DNA of 64,000 bases from Periplaneta americana (taxonomy: Eukaryota; Arthropoda; Insecta; Blattodea; Blattidae), in NCBI RefSeq assembly GCF_040183065.1, contig NC_091124.1, positions 64,698,501 through 64,762,500 of the forward strand, written 5' to 3'. Shown here piece by piece: positions 1 to 12,599 of the stretch. The position numbers and the translations under genes were made by a program. Numbering within the stretch: the stretch's first letter is position 1; each line of letters opens with the position of its first letter. The notes below the pieces were generated by a model. That model saw nothing but the letters and a program-made list of their open reading frames with translations, was not told where the DNA came from and ran no database searches.

Positions 1-236
1 CTGATTGCCAGCAACTCGTCAACTTGTTTTTCACACCAAAGTGCCACAAATATTGTTCATCTGAATCTGAAGCACACTTAATTTAACAATTTGCTGATTT
101 GCCTTAGAAGTACAATTCAGGTGGTTTCATTTTTCTGGCTGAGATAGATTCTCCAACACTACGCATCCTGTGTGAAGGCTGTTGCGTAGCTTAAAAATGG
201 CACTGTATGTGTTATTAATTTAGTCAGTTTTGTTGT

Positions 237-237
<1 letters not shown>
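1..237. other. Non-coding, nothing recognised
   Basis: AT-rich sequence without a supported exon, RNA gene or repeat family. Confidence 0.5.

Positions 238-298
<61 letters not shown>
238..298. repeat. (CA)n microsatellite
   Basis: About 30 uninterrupted CA units, read directly. Confidence 0.97.
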
Positions 299-299
<1 letters not shown>

Positions 300-1740
300 G
301 TACGTTTATAAGTAACTTGATTGAATTTTTTGAAAGAATTGTTATATTCTGGGTTTCAATAATATAACTATCATTTTTATACTGTCGGAGTTTTGAAAAC
401 TAATTTCTGTTGAGAATGAAGTTCTGCTGTACTCAAAAAAGAGGAATTATAACATAAATTAATTAAGTAGATGTTGTGAGCACAACAGATTTATTTAGCA
501 TTGCACCACTCTTTAAGTGTCACAGCAATTGTGTGACATTGCTCACTAACCATTACTTGGTTTGCTCACTTAACAGATGCTCATTTGTGCAGAATCACTT
601 CTGCACGTTGTGCTTACGAAACAGAAAGCTAAAAGAAAAGTGAAATAGGTTAATGTAAGTCTTACAGCATGTAACCACATTTATAGAACAACACGTCGGT
701 ATTTTTTACATTAAATGTTAATGTAGAGTACTGTGATAGAAAAATTGTGAACTAAAATTTTGGAAAATAACTTTTTAATATGCTACCTGTCTCTGACAAG
801 GGCATTTTTTATGCCAACTGCTTGCTCCTAAAAAAAAATTAAATTAAAAAGCTCAAGAAGGAAAGTAAAAGTAATGTCCATGGTAACTTGCTCAAATTTG
901 GCTCTAAAATGCTTTCACGCAAAGTTAGAAACAATCTTTAATGACAGTGGTAGTACATGTAAAGTAATTCACATCCAATTGTTAGTTTTCCACTTTCTAA
1001 AAATGTGAAGCGAAACATGAACAAATTGTACAATAATGATTGATATATTGGTAGGTTGTAATTGTTATGTAGAAAATGAAACATGGCTTGTGTAGTTTTT
1101 TTTTTTTTTTTTTTTTTAGATGAAGTAAGATGATGAGAAAGTGCGAAGAATGTACTTCGACTTTTTTTTATGGTGATAAATTTTTAACTTCTATTATTCA
1201 AATCAACGCAAGTGAAATCAAGGAGAAACCAGTGTTTAGAAAGTATTCCATGACTTCCGTTGTGTTCTTTCAGAGCATCATCATCCATGACATAGTACTG
1301 TTTTTATTGTCTTAAATGTTAAACTACAAATGAAATATGAACTGAAATTCCCTATGTGTGAACGTTGAACAAACTTGCAAGTTACCCTCCTCTCCAAACC
1401 CATAGCATCTGCATTAATATGTGAACGTTCTTGCCAAGAAAGCATACAAGGCCTGTTGAATCTCCTATAGTTTTCCAAATCCAGTCTGTTGTCTAAACTA
1501 TCCCATGTTTACTTTTATTACATGTACTTAACCTTTGTTAGAGTCCTAACTTCGTCTTCTTATTTATATAAAAAAAATCATTTAATGTAACTTTCAGGAA
1601 ACAATTGCATTTCAAAATGCGCTGTTGTATGTTTTACTTTTTATGGCAGTAGGTAGCAAAACTAAACTAATGGAATGTACTGTAAACCTACATATATTCA
1701 TATATATGAGGCCTCGCTGTCCTCATTGATATAAAGATGA
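299..1740. other. Non-coding AT-rich stretch
   Basis: No exon with credible splice borders was seen on either strand. A 22-base T run lies at 1096-1117. The short open frames here look like chance. Confidence 0.5.
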
Positions 1741-1767
1741 GGAATTCAGTCAGCACTGTGGATCATG

Positions 1768-1862
1768 TCCCGGTATAGCTCAGATGGAAAGAGCGCTCAG
1801 TGCACAGAGCTGAGAGGTTCCGGGTTCAGTTCCCAGTGCTGGAACGAATTTCTCTCATATTA
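1768..1862 (+). mobile_element. tRNA-derived SINE-like module
   Basis: A polymerase III A-box-like stretch (TAGCTCAGATGG) is followed by a B-box-like stretch (GGGTTCAGTTCCC) at tRNA spacing. The tail GGAACGAATTTCTCTCATAT resembles the ends of the tRNA-like modules near 26.0, 31.2 and 40.1 kb, so it belongs to that repeat group rather than being a working tRNA gene. Confidence 0.65.
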
Positions 1863-2730
1863 ATAGATGTGGAATGTACTGCTGAAAAATGCAGTCTCAT
1901 TGTGGATGTTGTCTTTGATCTTCATTGTCTCAACTATCTGGAGACGGAATATTTGCGTCTTCAGTGAAACTTTTATTAACATAATAGCCTTTGTGATGGT
2001 TGTGATGGAATTAAAACAAGTGCTCATCATACGCTCAAATGATGACATCCTTCACATGGCCAGTATCGCTTCATTCTTCAGTCACAAATACCAGTATTAA
2101 GATCTCTATGTTATGAGATCCACATCACTTTGGTAATGTTGTCATTTTACTGCATTTCAGTATTATGCTAAATTGCATTTAGTTTTATATTTCATAGCTT
2201 TCACTCTGGAAGCGGAGCAAAGAGTTTTTAGTGCAATTTTCAGTTAAAGGTATGTACATAAGATCAAATTGACTTTATTAATTATAATCTTACATTTGTA
2301 AACTTGTACTTATTTGTAATACTTGTGTCATTTAATGATTACGGCAAAACAACCAGTGTATAAGAAATGTATAAAATGTGAAATTAGGATCTTGGGATTA
2401 AAAGCAGCATTATTTCTTTATGTAATAAACACCATACTTTTGTGTCACTTTGAAGGTAATATATATGTCTGAGATGAATTGCTTTTACCAAATGCTCTTA
2501 AATTTGTATTAATATTTACCTCGTGTAACAGCATATCTGCTCTGACTTGTGAATTTTCTTTCCACTAACCAGTGTGAAGGTTACCATAGTTTTTAATGCT
2601 GTTCAAAACTGTAAAAGTAGTTTTAAATTTTCTGTCTTGTGAAACATTTGTACCTCAATATTTTGTACAATTAATACTTCCCCTATAAAGAGAACCAGTG
2701 ATAAATATTTTGCTTAGGTTGTGGTGTGAT
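1863..2730. other. Non-coding stretch
   Basis: AT-rich; nothing recognised. The small open frames on both strands at 1860-2100 overlap each other and have no splice context. Confidence 0.45.
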
Positions 2731-2738
2731 GTCACGCT

Positions 2739-4407
2739 CACAGTCTAATACATACAGTCGCGCAACTTCAACACTTTTTTTGCCAACATTCGCGACATTA
2801 GCGCCCAAGCGGCAGGCAAGGCACAGGCCATAGGGTTGATACAGTCAGCACGTGCTTGTATGTTGTAATAACATTTTAATCATGCGTGGAATAAAGGCAA
2901 TGAATGCAGTGCTGTAAATTGCAGTAACAACATCTCCGAATTTGTCGTTCTTCTGATTACCTAAAGTAAAAGTATATCAGAAAATCATAACTCAGTCATA
3001 ACCAATAATCCACGTTGTATGTAGCCTACGTATTGTGTTCTGTAATACATTAGATATCAGTTACCTATTTGTATGTCAGGAAGCACAGTTTAAATAAAAA
3101 CAAAATAAATACCTGTTACAGTCTAATATTTTGTTACAGAGATCATATGTGTAACCATTCCGATTTTGGATAATGTATCTATAGTCTTTAATGCAAGTAA
3201 TTCCTTAATTTTTGTATTCGTGTTTTTTTCTTTATATTTTTCAAAAGTTGAATGTTATATTGCATTCAAGTAGGGATCATGGTGTTAATTTTTTCAAGAA
3301 TTTATGGGGTATTGTAATTCTTTTGCAAAATATTCACTTCTTGAATGAATCCAGAGTGTGTCAATAAATTTCTGATGTGTTGGTATAGATTCAAGTGGTA
3401 GACATATTAAGTCCTCAAGAAATAAAAGAGCCTTTTTAATTTAATATAAAATAGCAATCTTTCCTGTAATAATTTGCATGACTGTTATTGGTGTTGATTT
3501 TACATTTCCAGTGATTATTTAATGAAAATAAAGGTAGGCCTTCATTTTCTGAGTTAATTGAAGTTAAAATTTTTTCATCAAAATTGTGTGTTCATTTATT
3601 TTTTCTCACCTACTTCATATTAACAGTAAGGGCATATAAATTACATACTATATAGGCTAGGTAGAATAAGTTAAAATTAAACCTATGTGTGAAAACTGGA
3701 AATGTAATGTAAAATGCGGTAAACTTGCCATACAAAAAATTAAACCATAATATCAGCACTATTTGTGACTCAAAATAATAAAGGAAATACCGGTTCTTAA
3801 GAAATGGAAAAATAATGAACTTTATAAATCAGTGTCTATCATATTAATGTTTAAATCCTCCCCTTTTTTATTTTCAAGTTTACCCGAGCGGTCGGGTTTA
3901 CCGCAATTTGCGGTATGGAAAATAGTTAATTTCTCAGGAAATAGGGAGAGGAGTTCACCATGCGATATGCCCTACAATTTTGAAGCTACTAATTTTGACT
4001 CTTCTCACAGAAAATATAGATTTCCAATGATGCATAAATATATTTAGGAATGAATTGAATTAAACGTCTGCGTACGAACAATTATATTATTTCAAACCAT
4101 CATACGTGATCAGGGCGATGGTTCAGTTATAAGGATCAGAAAGAATTACGTTTATTCCCAGCTTCTGAAACTTGTAGATTAACTGCGTGTGAAATTTAGG
4201 ATTCTAAAGTAAAATTAATAAGAACCATATACACTTACTGTATACCATAAAATATAAAATAAATTACGCAAAACCCGTTTTCTGATGTGTTATCATAGTC
4301 TGCACACTTTTAACTTGCCTGCCGCTAGAGGGCTACCGTAGCGCCAGCTGTCAAATGTTGGCATATTTTATATGTATGAGTTGCGCGACTGTATGTATTA
4401 GACTGTG
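2739..4407. mobile_element. DNA transposon with 8-bp target duplication
   Basis: The ends are inverted repeats. The left end starts CACAGTCTAATACATACAGT at 2739, and the reverse complement of the right end gives the same bases. Similarity continues inward to the motif GCGGCAGGCAAG. The octamer GTCACGCT lies at 2731-2738 and again at 4408-4415, the 8-bp duplication typical of hAT and P superfamily insertions. No transposase was recognised inside, so this 1669-bp copy is probably non-autonomous. The end sequence does not decide between hAT and P; the target octamer is G/C-rich, as P elements prefer. Confidence 0.85.
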
Positions 4408-4415
4408 GTCACGCT

Positions 4416-6240
4416 GTTCTAGTCTCTCTTTGTATAGATATAGTTTTGCTTTTCACAATTTGGTAATGATGTTACTTAACATTCTGTACTAGAATATACC
4501 GTAATAACTTTCCACCAGTAAAATGTAACTTGAATTATAATTTGATATTTTTCTTACTCTAAAGAATTACGCCAACACACTTACAACAAAGTCTTGTCAG
4601 AAAATATACTGTATGCACTGATATTTTGAGAGCAAAATGCAAATGAACATGAAGCAGTTACTACTTAACTTAAGAGACTTTCAGCCTTCTGACGAGTCTT
4701 AATCTGTCAAATTCAAGTAAAGAAATTTATTATATTATTTTTCGTTATATTGAGTTCAAAATGGAGTTTTACTCATCATTAACTTATTTTCGTAGAATGG
4801 AATGGCTATCTGCAGCCATGAAACGCATTTACATTGGTTGTTGCGTGCATATGACAGCCATGCAATTCTCTGTCAGTTGCCATGTACAGTGTTTTGTAGG
4901 AGGATCATAAAGAAACAATTTGATAAAAGCAACATAAGTTGAAAAGAAACTACAGTTCAAAAGTATTGGAAAGCACGACTGCTAATGGCTTCATTACCAG
5001 ATGCAAGGCACTAGACAACAACAACAACAACAACATAAGTTGAAAAACAAGCAGGCAACTCGCACCCACAAAACTCTCCTCACTACTTATGATTGAAGTC
5101 TAAACAAATTTATAAATAATTCTTTATTTTTTAATGACATGATAGTTTAGTCTGTGTAATTTTTTCTGTGGTATTCCTATGTAGTCCAAGAATTTGTTTA
5201 TTTCTTTGTTTGTCTCTTGAGGCTTTTGCAAGTCAGAATCAATCAATCAATCAATCTTCTTAATGTATCCAGCTGTTTGCTGACAACATAATATTTTCTT
5301 TTATTTCAACTGTTTTTGAAGTCGAAGCACATTACAGTTTGAACAAATGTTTCTGAGTTACAGAATACAATTACATTATTAAATTGATCAAGTCTAGAGT
5401 CGCACTAGTATAACTGTTTCACGATTCGAAATGGATGTAAAACTGGGAGGCCCATTTCATAGATTTATGACACGTAAAAGAATCCTGTCCCTAAATTAGA
5501 GGGCTCTAGGCAAAATTTTCCGGCTATATTTCGCCCAGGTTAAAATTTCACTCTGAAAGATACCACAGAAGGCTGTGTAGGTGGCCTAAATGAGGAAAGA
5601 TATATATTCTACTCTCCACCATTAAACTTTTTTTTTCACCAGATATGGCAGAAATACGAGTATATTAAAGAATAATGATGTGAGTCTGCAACTCATATGA
5701 ATAATGGCTATTCAAATAAAATACTTCACAAAGAACTCTAAAATATTCTTTCCTGTAAGACTGTAATGCATAGTATTGTCTTCAGAATTGTTACAGGTGT
5801 CTTTTTGGGTATAATATTGACTTATCTACTAGTAAGTCATAAAAAAAATAATTTTAATTGTTTACAAGATTTAATGATAAAGCATTTAGAGTGAACATTT
5901 TTATACAGCCAATGGGGAATCTTAATATGTTGTGGCTATAAGTCAGACATGCTTGGAGTTCCCTTCTTCCACCAACAAATCGTGTATCATCAATATTAGA
6001 TTTTATGCACCCTTCATAAAAATTATTATGAATGTATTCTTAACTTAACTTTAAGAACACTGGATGAAAAAGGAGTGTGCTACTTTGAAATAAAACTAGT
6101 AAATTAACAATGATTCATCAACAATAATTTATTTTAAATGAAAAGAAGAATGCAAAAGTAATTCAATTCAGTACTGAAATTTAAAATTCCAATTTGTAAT
6201 ATATTACTATCATCATTCTGTAGTATTATAAAATTTGTAA
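4416..6240. other. Non-coding stretch with a (CAA)n-tailed repeat
   Basis: Mostly unique-looking AT-rich DNA. At 4980-5036 the phrase GCTAATGGCTTCATTACCAG precedes a CAA run; close relatives recur at 35562-35608 and, inverted, at about 24525-24565, so this is a fragment of one interspersed repeat. A short (AATC)n run lies near 5238-5254. Confidence 0.5.
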
Positions 6241-6247
6241 TAGGTAC

Positions 6248-6374
6248 CTGTTTTTTGTAAGTCCACTCTGTGTGCTTTCACGACAGCAAAGCCTTTGACA
6301 GCATCTTCAAAGTAAAACTCTTTACGAATGTTGGATTTGCTACGAAACTTGTCGATTTTTTGACTGGGAGGCAT
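6248..6374 (-). CDS. Candidate first coding exon, unknown gene
   Basis: On the minus strand an ATG at 6374 opens 42 codons that begin MPPSQKIDKFRSKSNIRKEF and end ...VDLQKT, then run into CAG|GTACCT, a usable donor in phase 1. An in-frame stop lies upstream of the ATG. The peptide is Lys/Arg-rich with a hydrophobic centre (VKGFAVV), and codon use looks better than in the surrounding DNA. I did not recognise the family and found no matching downstream exon between 1 and 6240 on this strand. It could be a real 5' exon, a fossil exon or chance. Confidence 0.3.
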
Positions 6375-7700
6375 CTTTGAAATAACAGTTTAAGTTTTAT
6401 TTTAAGTCACAAAGTTCACAACTTTCTTCTGCCTCAGAGTTCAACAGTAAGTTGCTGAGCTTATAACTTGTAATGAGATGTTTGCATCACAGGAAATTGA
6501 AAGGTAAATAGAACATGGTTTTTGTTAAAATGTTGATAAATGCAACTGAGTAAACTTCCCATAATTTGACTTCACTCATACAAATGTGCGGAGCTGTATA
6601 AAGAGAGTGTATGTGTGCAGAATTTTCCATCTTTTGTGAATCAAATGTCATCCTTATGATCCTCCAACTCGAAAGTTTGAAAAAGGCATTCTATAACATA
6701 TTATAGAAGCACGTCAGATCCATTAGAGGTGGGAAGTACTTAGCACTGTTATCTTCTAGCCAGTTTATATATTGATCTCGTGATGCAATTAAAGTTCAAA
6801 TATTTTAAATTTTATTATGTACAAAGGCAGATGTAAGACTGAAACAAACCAAGAGATTAATGGAAGCTCGAACCTTGTGTCACTTGAGGTATTTATATGA
6901 ACTATTGTCTTGTTTTAACATTTTTACAGAAGTGCACGTTTCCATTATCACTACTTTTTCACGTTTTTTTTTTGTTTTCCATCCATATGCCCTTTTGCTA
7001 TTGCCATATCACCAGGAATTACCAGACTGTGACACTACTTAAAATCAGAATGAATATCCATTGTTATGAATATGAGGTGCGTAATGTGTTGTAATTGTGA
7101 TTGAAAGAAATTTCAATGCAGAATTCGTGAATGGTTGACTTTGCTGTATTTGTATCATTCACATGGAAACATTCGATTTTTTTTTCTATTTTCTTTGAAA
7201 CCTGTAAGTTAAATTTAATTATGTTTCTATCCAATGGTTTGTTTCTATATTACGTCATAAATAAGTATGGTAATGGTTTGTGTTTTACAATTTCCTCGTC
7301 ACTGTTGTAACTGTATCTTGTACTCCCAGCTATTGGTTGTTTGTGATTAAAAATCCCCGTAATGTATGTTAAATACAGTTGACAACCTACTACATGCTAA
7401 GTTGTCAGTTGAATTTAAATAAACGGGGTAGTAGCAGTAGTGTGTGTCAAGCTTCTAGAATAAAGGAAAGAGAAGCATTTACCGTACTTAAGTTGTAATA
7501 GTCACATGGACAGAATAATATTGTGCATTCTTGTATACAATTGATATCAGGACAATAACTGCTTTCAATCTTGAAGCAGAAACTAGACAATTAAAATGAT
7601 ATTTTGTCACCACCTTAGACAGCCTTGTAAGTTCCTTTTAAACCTCAATAATAGATTCAAAGATGGCTATAACAGAGCATTGGTGCTTAAGAATTGCAGA
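6375..7700. other. Non-coding stretch
   Basis: AT-rich; no supported exon or repeat family. If the exon at 6248-6374 is real, its promoter or 5' UTR would lie in the first few hundred bases of this stretch. Confidence 0.4.
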
Positions 7701-7703
7701 AGA

Positions 7704-7768
<65 letters not shown>
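7704..7768. repeat. (AAT)n microsatellite
   Basis: About 20 AAT units directly abut the SINE-like copy that follows. The related copy at 60.66 kb is preceded by the same kind of run, so the run is probably part of the element's end. Confidence 0.95.
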
Positions 7769-7773
<5 letters not shown>

Positions 7774-7774
<1 letters not shown>

Positions 7775-7982
7775 TATGTGGTGTCACAGCCCTTGAAGGG
7801 CCCAGACCAACCAGCCAGTTGTTGGGCTCACGTTCACATGCCGAAGCAGAGGTGGACGATCATCCAACCAGAATGGAGGTATCATGTGGTTAGCACGATG
7901 ATCCCCCCAGCCGTTATAGCTAGCTTTTGCAACTGGATTTTGCTACCTATCGTAGCTTCCCAAGTGCATCATGATGCTGGAA
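7774..7982 (+). mobile_element. Interspersed repeat family B, copy 1
   Basis: Closely similar to 60655-60991 and, in reverse orientation, to 38675-38820. All share the phrase GCCGAAGCAGAGGTGGACGA and the flanking CATCCAACCAGAATGGAG. Flanked by AAT/ATT runs on both sides (an ATT run at 7985-8016). Non-coding; likely a SINE. Confidence 0.85.
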
Positions 7983-8021
7983 AGAAATTATTATTATTAT
8001 TACTATTATTATTATGTACAG

Positions 8022-8220
8022 TATTTTTCATGTAGTTATTTAACATCTATCAACTACATAGGTATCTAGCATAGGTGGAATTGATGTTGAGGAGATGGTA
8101 CTTTGGCGAGATGACTACGAGGATCTCTATGATATTACCTGACATTACAGTTGGGATAATCCTAGGAAAAACTCAAGCAGAATACGAACTTATTTCCGAG
8201 CATAGTCCCTAAACATGAAT
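8022..8220 (-). mobile_element. SINE family A, decayed copy
   Basis: Related to the better copies at 18722-18951 and 60248-60513: the order GTTATTTAAC..., GGCGAGATGA, TTACCTGACATT, ACAGTTGGG is kept, but the tRNA-like end is missing or unrecognisable. Confidence 0.6.
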
Positions 8221-8650
8221 TCCACTCTTTCTCTTAGACTATGCCCTTGGATTACGGAGGAAGGGCCTGAAGACTAGCACTGCAGCCTCTAGTGGACATA
8301 TTGTGCCAAGTACTCCTGTCATAGAAATGGTGCTTGAAGACTGGATGGTCACACTCTTGTAGATATTGTGATTCTGTTGTGTGGTGTAATCTGCCGATTC
8401 AGCTTGCACGTGTTTATGGTTCTGATGGAGTTCCACTGCAGTGTCCTCCACCACTTCCCCCTCCAAAAGCATATTGCGGCCTCATCAGGCCAGGCAGATG
8501 CCATCTGTACACCAGTCATAATACATCACTCCGGCACAATTTTGGGTAATGCTATTGTAATGATGCAATGGAGAGTGATTGTAGAATGATGGAGGGAAAC
8601 AGAGGAACCCCAAAAAGAACTCTCAGTAACCTTAGCTTTTTCATTATTAC
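8221..8650. other. Non-coding stretch
   Basis: Slightly more GC-rich than its surroundings, with overlapping open frames on both strands (8239-8589), but no codon pattern, start context or splice sites convinced me. It may be a diverged repeat body belonging to the tRNA-like end at 8655-8725. Confidence 0.35.
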
Positions 8651-8654
8651 CGGA

Positions 8655-8725
8655 ATTCGAACACAGGTCCACCGTCATAATAAGCCAGTGCTCTGCCAAT
8701 TGAGCTACAGTGGCTGGCTTAGTTA
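8655..8725 (-). mobile_element. tRNA-like SINE head
   Basis: Read on the minus strand it gives an A-box-like GTAGCTCAATTGG and a B-box-like GTGTTCGAATTCC at tRNA spacing, but without a clean cloverleaf. Confidence 0.6.
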
Positions 8726-8739
8726 CATAACATATCATC

Positions 8740-10330
8740 GAATAATCTGAATATCCTAGTTTTTAGGAGAGAAAATTTAAAAAGTGTTTGAGGTGCACAC
8801 CCTAGTCTTTCTTCGGTAAATGTCGAAAAAGATATGGAGTATTCACGTATATACGGTATGTTATTCAAGATTTAATATTCTCAGATGACCTGCTTAAGAT
8901 TGAAACCTCTTCCTTTTGGTCCATGAATATTGAGGTTTAAATGGCACTTCAGGTTCTTTATAAATTATATTGTGCCACTTTGTATGCACAATAATTTTCA
9001 AAATGTTAAGTTTAAAAAAAAAAAAGGTTGTTTCTTGTTATACTATGATTCAGATAAACAAGGAAATTGTGTAAAGTCCTATGCCAGTTAAGAGTCCTAC
9101 ACAAATTATAATTATATAACATTATTTTCCATATATTTTGTTATCCTTGAGTAAAATTGTCAGTTTTGAAAATACTAGAGGAAAGAAAATGTATTGCTTA
9201 AAATTAATCTTTCTAGTGGTTTTTTTTTTCTCGAAAGAAGGAATACTGGATCAACTATCACACTTTTGTAAAAGAAACTACGAAACTATCTTTGCAAAAC
9301 TGAATAACACAAGTAAATAGGCAGTGGTGAATGTTTTTGAGGACTATACATGCAAATTCAGGTATTTTAAAAGCACTAAAATTTTGTAATTGATAACTGG
9401 TTAAAGTGTATGTTCTGCAAAGGTTTTTTTTTTCTAATACAGTATTATCTTACGTTTATTCACTGTGTTAATAGCGGATTATTCTTTTGAATGCTACTTT
9501 ATTTCAGTATTCCTTTGTTACAGATGCCAATTGAAAAAGGCTTAAAATGATGTGAGTTTAAAATCTGGCTGATATTTCTTTCATTCTATATAAATTTATT
9601 TATTTTTTCTTTTCTTCGAGCATCTCCTATATGACTCGTATAAAGCCTCTCTAACTCCAGAGGGCCTCTGCTCGTACTACATTGGTTTTGGAGTTTCATT
9701 GCATTGTTCTTGTTGATGTTGCACCTGTATTTCTGTAAGTACATGCTGCCTACGTATTGTGTTTGCTCCCCATATTTGTAATTGTGACGAATCAGTTTAA
9801 TTGTCTGGTATGTGGAATACTGTTCTGACGTCCTGTATGGGATATTAATGCTTACATAATATTGTGAATTGCTTTGCGAGAATTATGGTGTATACTTTAT
9901 TGCAGGCTTTAATTTCAGTGGGCACCTCTGAATTCTTGTACATAACTGTATAAAGACAAATGCAAAATTAATGTATAAAATGTATGTTCAAGTTCATTGA
10001 AGTTTATGTCACAGATATATATTTAGTGTACAACTATTCGTGTGCCAACGCTACAAACATTCCCTCCACCTGACAATATAGTGAATGTATGCAAGTTTTG
10101 CTGTGTCAAATAAAAACTATACAACTCTCTTGTTTTAGTTTTTATCCCATGAATTTTCCGCTAACGTAATTCCGTATTACAGCTGTGTTTCTGAAAAACC
10201 GCTGTAAGACCTGTGTAATTGTTAAATTGATGGTTTACTGTTATGAGAAGAAGGTGTGTGATGACAAGTTATTCGCAAGGTAAATTCATAAACATGCCAC
10301 AAATGTATAAGTGTACATTTTGTATACTGA
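8740..10330. other. Non-coding AT-rich stretch
   Basis: No exon seen. An AATAAA-type signal within CAAATAAAAACT at about 10109 could mark the 3' end of a transcript, but no coding exon upstream was found. Confidence 0.4.
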
Positions 10331-10520
10331 ATATACAGTGTGTTAATTAAAGTTTTATACGCACACTGTTGGAGATAAACCCTACAATATGATACCATTG
10401 TTCGAAAAAGTTATTTAGGTATACAGGGTGTGACAGTGAACTAGGCAATCTAGGCATTGGCCCAGGGGGGAGGGGGTAGTATTCTCTCGCTTTTTTTTTT
10501 TTTTTTTTTTTAAATACAAG
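10331..10520. mobile_element. Transposon-end-like sequence and T run
   Basis: The phrase TATACAGGGTG at 10422-10432 matches the end motif of the mariner-type element at 13199-14827 (TATACAGGGTGTTTC). A T run follows at about 10493-10511. A partner inverted end was not identified. Confidence 0.4.
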
Positions 10521-10954
10521 GAAACTTGTTTTTAAAACATTTGTTGGTAAATCTTTTCTGAAGTTTGTTCTTGAACACCTTGTGGAAGTCGAATATTGTT
10601 TGTTATCGCATTGTCGCCGTAGCTGCGAGAGTAAAAGGAAAGTGTATAGCTGCATCATTTTATTATACTATTGTAATGCGGTATGGTATCACGTTATTAG
10701 TGTTATTACACAATGAAACTGCTTAAATTTAACTCCTCGTACAAACAAGAACGCATTGTTGAAAATCAACTTGGATGTGTGTTTATTATTTATCGCTATG
10801 AATAGTAACCACAACTCTCAGTTACATTTCCAATATAATATAATATGCCTATCGTCAACAATACTATTTAATCACTTCCCAGCATGTGCACTATATAGGG
10901 CTCCTACAAAACATCTTTCCTGTTTTGAATACATGTAATTTACGTTCTATGAAT

Positions 10955-11235
10955 CTGAGGTGCATGAAAATAGCACCAATGGAAAGAGAAGCAATGTTCT
11001 ACGAAGAAATTTCTGCATAAGTATGCAGACTTTAATTGAAAACAATGATGAATTTATTCGTTCCGTGGTGTTTTCTGATGAAGGCACTTGTAATCTTTCT
11101 GTTAAGGTGAACAAACATAACCTCAGAATCTGGAGGTCGGAAAATATGCGTACCTACGTGGAACTTGATTATAAGCTTGATGTGTGCCTTGTTACCAAGG
11201 GGGGGGGGGGACACATTGAACATTTTAAGGTAAGG
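10955..11235 (+). pseudogene. Mariner-type transposase fragment
   Basis: The + frame reads RRNFCISMQTLIENND, then VVFSDEGTCNLSVKVNKHN and LRIWRSENMRTYVELD. This matches the central DDE region of the insect mariner-like transposases that pair with a DUF4817-type helix-turn-helix: the FSDE block carries the first catalytic Asp, followed by the usual HN-RIW-EN phrase. Only about 90 codons remain; the helix-turn-helix and the second and third catalytic residues are absent. A G run at 11200-11210 ends the similarity. Related pieces lie at 13.2-14.8, 48.3-48.9 and 59.2-59.8 kb. Confidence 0.7.
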
Positions 11236-11330
11236 AACTAAACTTTTTGAGTTTCTCTTTCCATTAGTAACTTACTATTTTCATGCTCCTCATATTCATA
11301 GAACGTAAATTACATGTGTTCGAAACTGCA

Positions 11331-11652
11331 GTAGCTCTGTATAATTCGATAAGAAAGGTTTATTCTGCAAAGAGTTTGAGTTTATTTTTCAGTTTACTCT
11401 ATACTTACTATCGAAGCAAGAAAGACTCGTAATAATTGAGGGGTTTGCCGGAAAAAGGACGTATACGTCAATATGGCGAATTGAGATACACGCAATCTAA
11501 GATTTTAAAACGCTCCTGAATAAAATGTTGGATAAACTCCAGAACATGGAGTAGCTCTGTATAATTCGATAAGAAAGGTTTATTCTGCAAAGAGTTGGAG
11601 TTTATTTTTCAATTTACTCTATACTTTCTATCGAAGCAAGAAAGACTCCAGA
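11331..11652. repeat. Direct repeat, two ~100-bp copies about 220 bp apart
   Basis: The block beginning AGTAGCTCTGTATAATTCGA occurs at 11331-11430 and 11551-11650, nearly identical, through TATCGAAGCAAGAAAGACTC. The intervening sequence is different. No coding sense. Confidence 0.9.
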
Positions 11653-12223
11653 ACATGGATTGCACCCATTCCCTCTTACTTCAAAATTCCAACCTTGTGC
11701 ACACAAAAAAATTATTGGCACTGAAAATCGAAAGAGAATTGGAGGACAAATTTAAAAGGTACGCAAAACGCGTCCTTGCAAGAGGTTGGGGGCTGTACAA
11801 AACTAAGTATGTGAGCTCCAAGCCTGTTGGCCACTAGTCTCACTCCGGGTTACGCTGCTCCACTGAAGGAGCTCTAGAAAATTTTGAAGGGGAAGCCGAA
11901 ATTGGATGTAACCTCTTAGGTACCACATACGCGAGGGGGACTGAGATTTGATCAAGTGATCACAGAACGGGGCGAGGAGGCGATGGCTGGTGTTTGCCGT
12001 TAGGATGGCGAGACTCTGTCATCTGTTGTTCGATGACAAAGCATGTGAAGGCCGTCGGAAGAAGCGCCGTGAAATCTAAATCTGCAATTTGAGAGGTCCC
12101 TGTCCTTTCAAATTGCGACTAATTGAGTGACCTCGTATATTTAATAGACAATTTATAGGTTCTGAACTAGGGCATACGTCGTTTATAATAAAGGGGAATA
12201 TATATATGGGGAAGGGCATATAG
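11653..12223. other. Non-coding, probably repeat-derived
   Basis: No gene recognised. The small frame at 11595-11837 has no family I know. Confidence 0.35.
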
Positions 12224-12587
12224 GTCCGTGGCCCATTTCTTATAGGGCTCATCCCGACATTTGTCTTACGCCTTAGGAAAACCACGGAATACCTTTGGCA
12301 GGATGAGTTGTCTCATATATAAGAGACTAGCCAATTTGGCTATTATGTAGGAGGTGATTGTTGTCATGAGCCTTGTTGAATCGTCTCAATTTTGAGACCA
12401 GCCATTTGGCTATATGATGGCTCAATTACGAAGAGGGGGGAGAGATGTAATTGTTAATTAATTTAGAGTAATTAGGGAGATTCATGGGGATATGAGTGGA
12501 GGTCCATGGCCCATTTCTTTTAGGGCTCATCCCGACATTTGTCTTAGCGCCTTAGGAAAACCACGGAAAAACCTTAGGCAGGATGAA
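12224..12587. repeat. Direct repeat of an ~80-bp block
   Basis: The phrase GGGCTCATCCCGACATTTGT, with GGCCCATTTCTT before it and CCTTAGGAAAACCACGGA after it, occurs at 12224-12305 and 12501-12587 in the same orientation. Probably part of a larger interspersed repeat. Confidence 0.85.
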
Positions 12588-12599
12588 AAAGTTTACCTC

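Noticed and set aside
7596-7796. Poly-Asn open frame
   Set aside because: Translation of the AAT microsatellite.
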